From: Megachile rotundata
Lineage: Eukaryota; Arthropoda; Insecta; Hymenoptera; Megachilidae
DNA length: 64,000 bases
NCBI RefSeq assembly: GCF_050947335.1
Contig: NW_027473363.1
Location: 498,501-562,500, forward strand
Reading direction: 5' to 3'
The translations under genes and the position numbers were made by a program. The notes beneath the pieces are model-generated. The model had not been told where the DNA came from, made no database searches, and saw only the letters and a program-made list of their open reading frames with translations. This document shows positions 48,890 to 63,334 of this stretch, in pieces. Each line of letters opens with the position of its first letter. Position 1 is the first letter of the stretch.

Positions 48890-51800
48890 ACAATCACACA
48901 ATCACTCAATCACTCAATCACACAATCACTCAATCACACAATCACACAATCACTATCACACAATCACAATTACACAATCACACAATCACACACTCACACA
49001 ATCACAATCACACAATCACACAATCACACAATCACACAATCACACAATCACACAATCACACAATCACACAATCACACAATCACACAATCACACAATCACA
49101 CAATCACACAACCACACAATCACACAATCACACAATCACACAATCACACAATCACACAATCACACAATCACACAATCACAGAATCACACAGTCACACCAT
49201 CACACAATCACACAATCACACAATCACTCAATCACACAATCACACAATCACAATCACACAATCACAATTACACAATCACACAATCACACAATCACACAAT
49301 CACACAATCACACAATCACACAATCACACAATCACACAATCACACAATCACACAATCACACAATCACGCAAACACACAATCACACAATCACACAATCACA
49401 CAATCACACAATCACACAATGACACAATCACACAATCACAGAATCACACAATCACTCAATCACACAATCACACCATCACAATCACACAATCACAATTACA
49501 CAATCACACAATCACACAATCACACAATCACACAATCACACATTCACACAATCACACAATCACAATCACGCAATCACACAATCACGATCACACAATCACG
49601 ATCACACAATCACGGTCACACAACCATACAATCACACAATCACACAATCACACAATCACACAATCGCACAATCACACAATCACGCAAACTCACAATCACA
49701 CAATCACACAATCTCACAATCACACAATCACACAATCACAGAATCACACAATCACACAATCACACAATCACACAATCACACAATCACACAATCACACAAT
49801 CACACAATCACACAATCACACAATCACACAATCACACAATCACACAATCACACAATCACACAATCACACAATCACGCAATCACACAATCACGCAATCACA
49901 CAATCACACAATCACACAATCACACAATCACAGAATCACACAATCACACAATCACACAATCACAAAATCACACAATCACACAATCACACAACCACACAAC
50001 CACACAATCACACAAGCACACAATCACTCAATCACACAATCACAATCACACAATCACACAATCACACAATCAAACAATCACACAATCACACAATCACACA
50101 ATCTCACAATCACACAATCACACAATCAAACAACCACACAATCACACAATCACACAATCACACAATCACACAATCACAATCGCACAATCACACAATCACA
50201 ATCACACAATCACACAATCACAATCACGCAATCACACAATCACGATCACACAATCACGAACACACAATCACGATCACACAATCACGATCACACAATCACG
50301 GTCACACAATCACGGTCACACAACCACGCAATCACACAATCACACAATCACAAAATCACACAATCACACAATCACACAATCACACAACCACATAATCACA
50401 GAATCACGCAATCACACAATCACACAATCACACAATCACACAATCACACAATCACACAATCACACAATCACGCAATCACACAAGCACACAATCACACAAT
50501 CACACAATCACACAATCACAAAATCACACAATCACACAATCACACAATCACACAATCACTCAATCACTCAATCACACAATCACTCAATCACACAATCACA
50601 CAATCACTATCACACAATCACAATTACACAATCACACAATCACACACTCACACAATCACAATCACACAATCACACAATCACACAATCACACAATCACACA
50701 ATCACACAATCACACAATCACACAATCACACAATCACACAATCACACAATCACACAATCACACAACCACACAATCACACAATCACACAATCACACAATCA
50801 CACAATCACACAATCACACAATCACACAATCACACAATCACAGAATCACACAGTCACACCATCACACAATCACACAATCACACAATCACTCAATCACACA
50901 ATCACACAATCACAATCACACAATCACAATTACACAATCACACAATCACACAATCACACAATCACACAATCACACAATCACACAATCACACAATCACACA
51001 ATCACACAATCACGCAAACACACAATCACACAATCACACAATCACACAATCACACAATCACACAATGACACAATCACACAATCACAGAATCACACAATCA
51101 CTCAATCACACAATCACACCATCACAATCACACAATCACAATTACACAATCACACAATCACACAATCACACAATCACACAATCACACATTCACACAATCA
51201 CACAATCACAATCACGCAATCACACAATCACGATCACACAATCACGATCACACAATCACGGTCACACAACCATACAATCACACAATCACACAATCACACA
51301 ATCACACAATCGCACAATCACACAATCACGCAAACTCACAATCACACAATCACACAATCTCACAATCACACAATCACACAATCACAGAATCACACAATCA
51401 CACAATCACACAATCACACAATCACACAATCACACAATCACACAATCACACAATCACACAATCACACAATCACACAATCACACAATCACACAATCACACA
51501 ATCACACAATCACACAATCACACAATCACGCAATCACACAATCACGCAATCACACAATCACACAATCACACAATCACACAATCACAGAATCACACAATCA
51601 CACAATCACACAATCACAAAATCACACAATCACACAATCACACAACCACACAACCACACAATCACACAAGCACACAATCACTCAATCACACAATCACAAT
51701 CACACAATCACACAATCACACAATCAAACAATCACACAATCACACAATCACACAATCTCACAATCACACAATCACACAATCAAACAACCACACAATCACA

Positions 51801-52190
51801 CAATCACACAATCACACAATCACACAATCACAATCGCACAATCACACAATCACAATCACACAATCACACAATCACAATCACGCAATCACACAATCACGAT
51901 CACACAATCACGAACACACAATCACGATCACACAATCACGATCACACAATCACGGTCACACAATCACGGTCACACAACCACGCAATCACACAATCACACA
52001 ATCACAAAATCACACAATCACACAATCACACAATCACACAACCACATAATCACAGAATCACGCAATCACACAATCACACAATCACACAATCACACAATCA
52101 CACAATCACACAATCACACAATCACGCAATCACACAAGCACACAATCACACAATCACACAATCACACAATCACACAATCACACCATCAGA
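48890..52190. repeat. 1,646-bp tandem pair in block Q copy 2
   Basis: The ATGACAC variant at 49,419 recurs at 51,065 (1,646 bp) with the same downstream order: ACACCATC, ACAATTAC, ACATTC, CCATAC, TCGCAC, ACGCAAAC, long pure run, ACAAAATC, ACGAACAC, CCACATAATC. Both copies match 7,374-8,400 in block Q copy 1. The unit also carries the ACTCAATC cluster and CACCATCAC module of the 882-bp pair at 5,950-7,485. Confidence 0.88.
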
Positions 52191-52195
52191 CAATC

Positions 52196-52227
52196 ACACG
52201 ATCACACGATCACACGATCACACGATC
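52196..52227. repeat. Short ACACGATC run (4 units)
   Basis: Four units after CACCATCAGAC; block Q partner of 8,497-8,528. It keeps the same unit number but reads AGAC where the other has AGGC. Confidence 0.9.
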
Positions 52228-52270
52228 ACAATCACGCAATCACAATCACGCAGTCACACAATCACGATCA

Positions 52271-53645
52271 CACAATCACACAATCACACAATCACACAAT
52301 CACACAATCACAATCACACAATCACAATCACACAATAACAATCACACAATCACACAATCACACAATCAAACAATCACAAATATCACACAATCACACAATC
52401 ACACAATCACACAACCACACAATCACGCAGTCACAATCACACAATCACAATCACACAATCACACAATCACACAATCACACAATCACACAATCTCACAATC
52501 ACACAATCACACAATCACACAATCATACAATCACACAATCACAAAATCACACAAGCACACAATCACTCAATCACACAATCACACACTCACACAGTCACAC
52601 AATCACCCAACCACACAATCACACAATCCCACAATCGCACAATCACACAATCACACAATCACACAATCACGCAGTCACAATCACACAATCACAATCACAC
52701 AATCACACAATCACACAATCACACAATCACAAAATCACACAATCACACAATCACACAATCACACAATCACTCAATCACTCAATCACACAATCACTCAATC
52801 ACACAATCACACAATCACTATCACACAATCACAATCGCACAATCACACAATCGCACAATCACACAATCACCAACCACACAATCACAATCACACTATCACA
52901 ATCACACAATCACAATCACAAAATCACGCAATCACACAATCACACAATCACACAATCACACAATCACACAATCACACAATCACGGTCACACAATCACACA
53001 TTCACACAATCACACAATCACACAATCACACAGTCACACAATCACACAATCACAATCACGCAATCACACAATCACGATCACACAATCACGATCACACAAT
53101 CACGATCACACAATCATGGTCACACACTCACGGTCACACAATCACGGTCACACAACCATACAATCACACAATCACACAATCACACAATCACACAATCATA
53201 CAATCACACAATCACACAATCACACAAGCACACAATCACTCAATCACACAAACACATAATCACACAATAACACAATCACAATCACAAAATCACAATCACA
53301 CAATCACAATCACACAATCACAATCACACAATCACAATCACACAATCACAATCACACAATCACAATCACACAATCACACAATCACACAATCACACAATCA
53401 CACAATCACACAATCACACACTCACACAATCACACAATCACATTCACACAATCACACAATCACACAATCTCACAATCACACAATCACACAATCACACAAT
53501 CACAATCACACAATCACACAATCAAACAATCACACAATCACACAATCACACAAGCACACAATCACTCAATCACACAATCACACACTCACACAATCACACA
53601 ATCACATTCACACAATCACACAATCACACAATCTCACAATCACAC
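52271..53645. repeat. Mosaic of TCACCCAACC and ATCACCAACC modules
   Basis: Holds AAATATC near 52,379, the TCACCCAACC module (about 52,603), the ACTCAATC cluster, ATCACCAACC at 52,866, an ACGATC run with ATGGTC, and landmark A at 53,250. The ATCACCAACC-to-A distance is 384 bp, the same as at 47,108-47,492. The ACACTATC variant near 52,890 is private. No gene is present. Confidence 0.8.
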
Positions 53646-54961
53646 AAACACATAATCACACAATAACACAATCACAATCACAAAATCACAATCGCACAAT
53701 CACAATCACACAATCACAATCACACAATCACAATCACACAATCACAATCACACAATCACAATCACACAATCACAATCACACAATCACAATCACACAATCA
53801 CACAATCACACAATCAAACAATCAAACAATCACACAATCATGGTCACACAATCAAACATTCACACAATCACACAATCACACAATCACGATCACACAATCA
53901 CGATCACACAATCACGATCACACAATCACGATCACACAATCACGATCACACAATCACGGTCACACACTCACGGTCACACAATCACGGTCACGCAACCACA
54001 CAATCACACAATCACACAATCATACAATCACACAATCACAAAATCACACAAGCACACAATCACTCAATCACACAATCACACACTCACACAGTCACACAAT
54101 CACCCAACCACACAATCACACAATCCCACAATCGCACAATCACACAATCACACAATCACACAATCACGCAGTCACAATCACACAATCACAATCACACAAT
54201 CACACAATCACACAATCACACAATCACACAATCACAAAATCACACAATCACACAATCACACAATCACACAATCACTCAATCACACAATCACACAATCACA
54301 CAATCACACAATCACACAATCACACAATCACACAATCACACAATCACACAACCACACAATCACACAATCACACAATCACACAATCACACAATCACACAAT
54401 CACACAATCACACAATCACACAATCACAGAATCACACAGTCACACCATCACACAATCACACAATCACACAATCACTCAATCACACAATCACACAATCACA
54501 ATCACACAATCACAATTACATAATCACACAATCACACAATCACACAATCACACAATCACACAATCACACAATCACACAATCACTCAATCACACAATCACA
54601 GAATCACACAGTCACACCATCACACAATCACACAATCACACAATCACTCAATCACACAATCACACAATCACAATCACACAATCACAATTACATAATCACA
54701 CAATCACACAATCACACAATCACACAATCACACAATCACACAATCACACAATCACACAATCACACAATCACACAATCACACAATCACGCAAACACACAAT
54801 CACACAATCACACAATCACACAATCACACAATCACACAATGACACAATCACACAATCACAGAATCACACAATCACTCAATCACACAATCACACCATCACA
54901 ATCACACAATCACAATTACACAATCACACAATCACACAATCACACAATCTCACAATCACAC
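53646..54961. repeat. Tandem unit V, copy 1
   Basis: Landmark A at 53,646 and B at 53,840 recur at 54,962 and 55,100. The A-A spacing is 1,316 and the B-B spacing 1,260; the 56-bp difference is exactly four 14-bp units, lost or gained in the ACAATCACACAATC run that separates A from B. The unit also contains two CACCATCAC/ACATAATC modules near 54,424-54,515 and 54,601-54,695. Confidence 0.88.
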
Positions 54962-57139
54962 AAACACATAATCACACAATAACACAATCACAATCACAAA
55001 ATCACAATCACACAATCACAATCACACAATCACAATCACACAATCACAATCACACAATCACACAATCACACAATCAAACAATCAAACAATCACACAATCA
55101 TGGTCACACAATCAAACATTCACACAATCACACAATCACACAATCACGATCACACAATCACGATCACACAATCACGATCACACAATCACGATCACACAAT
55201 CACGATCACACAATCACGGTCACACACTCACGGTCACACAATCACGGTCACACAACCACACAATCACACAATCACACAATCATACAATCACACAATCACA
55301 AAATCACACAAGCACACAATCACTCAATCACACAATCACACACTCACACAGTCACACAATCACCCAACCACACAATCACACAATCCCACAATCGCACAAT
55401 CACACAATCACACAATCACACAATCACGCAGTCACATTCACACAATCACAATCACACAATCACACAATCACACAATCACACAATCACAAAATCACACAAT
55501 CACACAATCACACAACCACACCATCACACAAGCACACAATCACACAATCACTCATTCACACAATCACTATCACACAATCAGAATTACACAATCACACAAT
55601 CACACACTCACACAATCACAATCACACAATCACACAATCACACAATCACACAATCACACAATCACACAATCACACAATCACACAATCACACAATCACACA
55701 ATCACACAATCACACAATCACACAACCACACAATCACACAATCACACAATCACACAATCACACAATCACACAATCACACAATCACACAATCACACAATCA
55801 CAGAATCACACAGTCACACCATCACACAATCACACAATCACACAATCACAATTACACAATCACACAATCACACAATCACACAATCACACAATCACACAAT
55901 CACACAATCACACAATCACACAATCACACAATCACACAATCACACAATCACACAATCACACAATCACACAATCACGCAAACACACAATCACACAATCACA
56001 CAATCACACAATCACACAATGACACAATCACACAATCACAGAATCACACAATCACTCAATCACACAATCACACCATCACAATCACACAATCACAATTACA
56101 CAATCACACAATCACACAATCACACAATCACACATTCACACAATCACACAATCACAATCACGCAATCACACAATCCCGATCACACAATCACGATCACACA
56201 ATCACGATCACACAATCACGGTCACACAACCATACAATCACACAATCACACAATCACACAATCACACAATCACACAATCACGCAAACTCACAATCACACA
56301 ATCACACAATCTCACAATCACACAATCACACAATCACAGAATCACACAATCACACAATCACACAATCACACAATCACACAATCACACAATCACACAATCA
56401 CACAATCACACAATCACACAATCACACAATCACACAATCACACAATCACACAATCACACAATCACACAATCACACAATCACGCAATCACACAATCACGCA
56501 ATCACACAATCACACAATCACACAATCACACAATCACAGAATCACACAATCACACAATCACACAATCACACAATCACACAATCACACAACCACACAACCA
56601 CACAATCACACAAGCACACAATCACTCAATCACACAATCACAATCACACAATCACACAATCACACAATCAAACAATCACACAATCACACAATCACACAAT
56701 CTCACAATCACACAATCACACAATCAAACAATCACACAATCACACAATCACACAATCACACAATCACACAATCACAATCGCACAATCACACAATCACAAT
56801 CACACAATCACACAATCACAATCACGCAATCACACAATCACGATCACACAATCACGAACACACAATCACGATCACACAATCACGATCACACAATCACGGT
56901 CACACAATCACGGTCACACAACCACGCAATCACACAATCACACAATCACAAAATCACACAATCACACAATCACACAATCACACAACCACATAATCACAGA
57001 ATCACGCAATCACACAATCACACAATCACACAATCACACAATCACACAATCACACAATCACACAATCACGCAATCACACAAGCACACAATCACACAATCA
57101 CACAATCACACAATCACACAATCACACCATCAGACAATC

Positions 57140-57187
57140 ACACGATCACACGATCACACGATCACACGATCACACGATCACACGATC
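57140..57187. repeat. Short ACACGATC run (6 units)
   Basis: Six units after CACCATCAGAC. It is the longest of the short runs and the first of two in a roughly 0.46-kb tandem pair. Confidence 0.9.
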
Positions 57188-57598
57188 ACAATCACGCAAT
57201 CACAATCACGCAGTCACACAATCACGATCACACAATCACACAATCACACAATCACACAATCACACAATCACACAATCACACAATCACAATCACACAATCA
57301 CAATCACACAATAACAATCACACAATCACACAATCAAACAATCACAAATATCACACAATCACACAATCACACAATCACACAACCACACAATTACACAAGC
57401 ACGCAGTTACAATCGCACGATCACACAATCACACAATCACACAATCACACAATCACACAATCACACAATCACACAATCACACAATCACAAAATCATACAA
57501 TCACACAATCACACAATCACACAATCACGCAATCACACAAGCACACAATCACACAATCACACAATCACACAATCACACAATCACACCATCAGACAATC

Positions 57599-57630
57599 AC
57601 ACGATCACACGATCACACGATCACACGATC
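57599..57630. repeat. Short ACACGATC run (4 units)
   Basis: Four units after CACCATCAGAC, in the second half of the tandem pair. Two units fewer than its immediate neighbour at 57,140. Confidence 0.9.
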
Positions 57631-57953
57631 ACAATCACGCAATCACAATCACGCAGTCACACAATCACGATCACACAATCACACAATCACACAATCACAC
57701 AATCACACAATAACACAATCACAATCACACAATCACAATCACACAATAACAATCACACAATCACACAATCAAACAATCACAAATATCACACAATCACACA
57801 ATCACACAATCACACAACCACACAATTACACAAGCACGCAGTTACAATCGCACAATCACACAATCACACAATCACACAATCACACAATCACACAATCACA
57901 CAATCACACAATCACACAATCACAAAATCATACAATCACACAATCACACAATC

Positions 57954-58200
57954 ACACGATCACACGATCACACGATCACACGATCACACGATCACACGAT
58001 CACACGATCACACGATCACAATCACGCAGTCACACAATAACTGTCACACAATCACGGTCACATAATCACGGTCACATAATCACGGTCACACAATCACGGT
58101 CACACAATCACGGTCACACAATCACGATCACACAATCACGATGACACAATCACGGTCACACAATCACGGTCACTCAATCACGGTCACACAATCACGGTCA
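57954..58200. repeat. ACACGATC cassette, copy 4 (8 units)
   Basis: Eight units (57,954-58,017), with no isolated unit upstream. AATAACTGTC at 58,036 and ATGACAC at 58,141 are 105 bp apart. Downstream it reads ACGGTC where copies 1-3 have AGGGTC, and CAGTACCAC where they have CAGTCACAC. It is the most divergent of the four. Confidence 0.92.
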
Positions 58201-60780
58201 TACAATTACACAGTACCACAATCACACGGTCACACAATCACACAGTCACACAATCACTCAATCACACAATCACACAATCACACAATCACACAATCACTCA
58301 ATCACACAATCACACAATCACACAATCACACAATCACACAATGACACAATCACACAAACACGGAATCACACAATCTCACTACCACACAAGCACACAATCA
58401 CACAATCACACAATCACACAACCACACAACCACACAATCACACAAGCACACAATCACTCAATCACACAATCACAATCACACAATCACACAATCACACAAT
58501 CACACAATCACACAATCACACAATAACACAATCACAATCACACAATCACAATCACACAATCACACAATCACACAATCACACAATCAAACAATCACACAAT
58601 CACACAATCACACAATCACGAACACACAATCACGATCACACAATCACGATCACACAATCACGGTCACACAATCACAATAACAAAATCTTACATAATCACA
58701 CAATCACACAATCACTCAATCACACAATCACACAATCACAATCACACAATCACAATTACACAATCACACAATCACACAATCACAATCACGCAATCACACA
58801 ATCACAATCACACAATCACACAATCACACAATCAAACAATCACACAATCACAAAATCACACAAACACACAATCTCACAATCCCACAATCACACAATCACA
58901 CAACCACACAATCACACAAGCACACAATCACTCAATCACACAATCACACACTCACACAGTCACACAATCACCCAACCACACAATCACACAATCCCACAAT
59001 CGCACAATCACACAATCACACAATCACACAATCACACAATCACACAATCACACAATAACGCGGTCACAATCACACAATCACAATCACACAATCACACAAT
59101 CACACAATCACACAATCACACAATCACACAATCACACAATCACACAATCACACAATCACACAATCACAAAATCACAAAATCACACAATCACACAATCACA
59201 CAATCACTCAATCACTCAATCACACAATCACTCAATCACACAATCACACAATCACTATCACACAATCACAATTACACAATCACACAATCACACACTCACA
59301 CAATCACAATCACAATCACACAATCACACAATCACACAATCACACAATCACACAATCACACAATCACACAATCACACAATCACACAATCACACAACCACA
59401 CAATCACACAATCACACAATCACACAATCACACAATCACACACTCACACAATCACACAATCACATTCACACAATCAAACATTCACACAATCGCACAATCA
59501 CACAATCACGATCACACAATCACGATCACACAATCACGATCACACAGTCACGATCACACAATCACGATCACACAGTCACGGTCACACAATCACACAATCA
59601 CAATCACAAAATCTTACACAATCACACAATCACACAATCACTCAATCACACAATCACACAATCACAATCACACAATCACAATTACACAATCACACAATCA
59701 CACAATCACACAATCACACAATCACACAATCACACAATCACACAGTCACACAATCACACAACCACACAACCACACAATCACACAAGCACACAATCACTCA
59801 ATCACACAATCACACACTCACACAATCACACAATGACACAATCACACAATCACAGAATTACACAGTCACACCATCACACAATCACACAATCACAATCACG
59901 CAATCACACAATCACACAATCACGCACACACACAATCACACAATCACACAATCACACAATCACACAATGACACAATCACACAATCACGGAATCACACAAT
60001 CACACAATCACACAAGCACACAATCACACAATCACACAATCACACAACCACACAACCACACAATCACACAAGCACACAATCACTCAATCACACAATCACA
60101 CAATCACGCAATCACACAATCACACAATCACACAATCACACAATGACACAATCACACAATCACAGAATCACACAATCACACCATCACACAATCACACAAT
60201 CACACAATCACACAATCACACAATCACACAATCACACAATCACACAACCACACAATCACACAAGCACACAATCACTCAATCACACAATCACACACTCACA
60301 CAATCACACAATCACATTCACACAATCACACAATCACACAATCTCACAATCACACCATCACACAATCACACAATCACACAATCACACAATTACACAATCA
60401 CACAATCACACAATCACACAATCACACAACCACACAATCACACAAGCACACAATCACTCAATCACACACTCACACAATCACACAATCACATTCACACAAT
60501 CACACAATCACACAATCTCACAATCACACAAACACATAATCACACAATAACACAATCGCAATCACACAATCTCACAATCACACAATCACACAATCACACA
60601 ATCACACAATCACACAATCACAATCACACAATCACACAATCACAATCACACAATCACACAATCACACAATCACACAATCAAACAATCACACAATCACACA
60701 ATCACACAATCACACAATCACACAATCACACAATCACACAATCACACAATCACACAATCACACAATCGCACAATCACACA
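58141..60780. repeat. Least regular section of the array
   Basis: Octamers continue, but the variant order matches the large blocks only in pieces. Two rare ATCTTAC variants (AAATCTTAC at 58,683 and 59,609, spacing 926) follow ACGATC/ACGGTC runs. Other private variants are ACAAACACGG and ACTACCAC near 58,355-58,385, AACGCGGTC near 59,057 and ACAGAATTAC near 59,851. The TCACCCAACC module (about 58,970), the CACCATCAC module and one landmark A (60,530) occur. No gene is present. Confidence 0.8.
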
Positions 60781-63334
60781 ATCACCAACCACACAATCAC
60801 AATCACACAATCACAATCACACAATCACAATCACACAATCACGCAATCACACAATCACACAATCACACAATCACACAATCACACAATCACGGTCACACAA
60901 TCACACATTCACACAATCACACAATCACACAATCACACAGTCACACAATCACACAATCACAATCACGCAATCACACAATCACGATCACACAATCACGATC
61001 ACACAATCACGATCACACAATCATGGTCACACACTCACGGTCACACAATCACGGTCACACAACCATACAATCACACAATCACACAATCACACAATCATGC
61101 AATCACACAATCACACAAGCACACAATCGCTCAATCACACAAACACACACTCACACAGTCACACAATCACCCAACCACACAATCACACAATCCCACAATC
61201 GCACAATCACACAATCACACAATCACACAATCACACAATCACACAATCACGCAGTCACACAATCACACAATCACACAATCACACACTCACACAATCACAC
61301 AATCACATTCACACAATCACACAATCACACAATCTCACAATCACACAATCACACAATCACACAATCACACAATCACAATCACACAATCACACAATCACAC
61401 AATCAAACAATCACACAATCACACAATCACACAATCAAACAATCACACAATCACACAATCACACAATCACAATCACACAATCACACAATCACACAATCAA
61501 ACAATCACACAATCACACAATCACACAATCACACAATCACACAATCACACACTCACACAATCACACAATCACATTCACACAATCACACAATCACACAATC
61601 TCACAATCACACAATCACACAATCACACAATCACACAATCACAATCACACAATCACACAATCAAACAATCACACAATCACACAATCACACAAGCACACAA
61701 TCACTCAATCACACAATCACACACTCACACAATCACACAATCACATTCACACAATCACACAATCACACAATCTCACAATCACACAAACACATAATCACAC
61801 AATAACACAATCACAATCACAAAATCACAATCACACAATCACAATCACACAATCACAATCACACAATCACACAATCACACAATCAAACAATCAAACAATC
61901 ACACAATCACGATCACACAATCAAACATTCACACAATCACACAATCACACAATCACAATCACACAATCACGATCACACAATCACGATCACACAATCACGA
62001 TCACACAATCACGATCACACAATCACGATCACACAATCACGGTCACACACTCACGGTCACACAATCACGGTCACACAACCACACAATCACACAAGCACAC
62101 AATCATACAATCACACAATCACACAATCACACAAGCACACAATCACTCAATCACACAATCACACACTCACACAGTCACACAATCACCCAACCACACAATC
62201 ACACAATCCCACAATCGCACAATCACACAATCACACAATCTCACAATCACACAATCACACAATCACGCAGTCACAATCACACAATCACAATCACACAATC
62301 ACACAATCACACAATCACACAATCACAAAATCACACAATCACACAATCACACAATCACACAATCACTCAATCACTCAATCACACAATCACTCAATCACAC
62401 AATCACAATTACACAATCACACAATCACACACTCACACAATCACACAATCACCCAACCACACAATCACACAATCCCACAATCGCACAATCACACAATCAC
62501 ACAATCTCACAATCACACAATCACACAATCACGCAGTCACAATCACACAATCACAATCACACAATCACACAATCACACAATCACACAGTCACACAATCAC
62601 ACAATCACACAATCACACAATCACACAATCACACAATCACACAAGCACACAATCACTCAATCACACAATCACACACTCACACAATCACACAATCACATTC
62701 ACACAATCACACAATCACACAATCTCACAATCACACAAACACATAATCACACAATAACACAATCGCAATCACAAAATCACAATCACACAATCACAATTAC
62801 ACAATCACAATCGCACAATCACAATCACACAATCACACAATCACACAATCAAACAATCAAACAATCACACAATCACGGTCACACAATCAAACATTCACAC
62901 AATCACACAATCACACAATCACGATCACACAATCACGATCACACAATCACGATCACACAATCACGATCACACAATCACGATCACACAATCACGGTCACAC
63001 ACTCACGGTCACACAATCACGGTCACACAACCACACAATCACACAATCACACAATCATACAATCACACAATCACACAATCACACAATCACACACTCACAC
63101 AATCACACAATCACATTCACACAATCACACAATCACACAATTTCACAATCACACAATCACACAATCACACAATCACACAATCACACAATCACAATCACAC
63201 AATCACACAATCAAACAATCACACAATCACACAATCACACAAGCACACAATCACTCAATCACACAATCACACACTCACACAATCACACAATCACATTCAC
63301 ACAATCACACAATCACACAATCTCACAATCACAC
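60781..63334. repeat. P-like order resumed
   Basis: ATCACCAACC at 60,781, an ACGGTC/ACATTC pair and an ACGATC run ending in ATGGTC (61,023) follow the order of 873-1,230. Then come the TCACCCAACC module, landmark A at 61,785 with a B-like ACGATC at 61,909, and a second A-B pair at 62,737/62,875. At 62,442-62,540 part of the TCACCCAACC/TCCCAC module is repeated about 260 bp after its first occurrence (62,184). No gene is present. Confidence 0.8.

Larger units (their letters stand above)
44870..52270. repeat. HOR block Q, copy 2
   Basis: Long-range copy of about 2,330-8,570. Paired marks: ATGACAC 2,532/45,091, 3,271/45,836, 3,495/46,060; ATCACCAACC 4,551/47,108; landmark A 4,951/47,492 and 5,333/47,874; landmark B 5,499/48,026. 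Offsets 42,559, 42,565, 42,557, 42,541 and 42,527 differ by whole units. Further on, 7,374 pairs with both 49,419 and 51,065. The copy is longer than its partner because of private 430-bp and 1,646-bp tandem gains. Confidence 0.9.
54962..58140. repeat. Tandem unit V copy 2 and block-Q-like extension
   Basis: Starts with landmark A (54,962) and B (55,100) and follows copy 1 to about 55,430, where an ACATTCAC variant replaces ACAATCAC. From 56,019 it follows the 7,374 order (long pure run, ACGAACAC, CCACATAATC). It then carries two short ACACGATC runs, at 57,140 and 57,599, in a roughly 0.46-kb tandem pair (CACCATCAGAC at 57,125 and 57,584; AAATATC at 57,346 and 57,781), and reaches the large cassette at 57,954. 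No gene is present. Confidence 0.82.

Noticed and set aside
58341..58700. Remnant of unique sequence at the ATCTTAC/ACTACCAC variants
   Set aside because: Each differs from the octamer by one or two bases only and the surrounding units are normal, so no foreign segment is needed.
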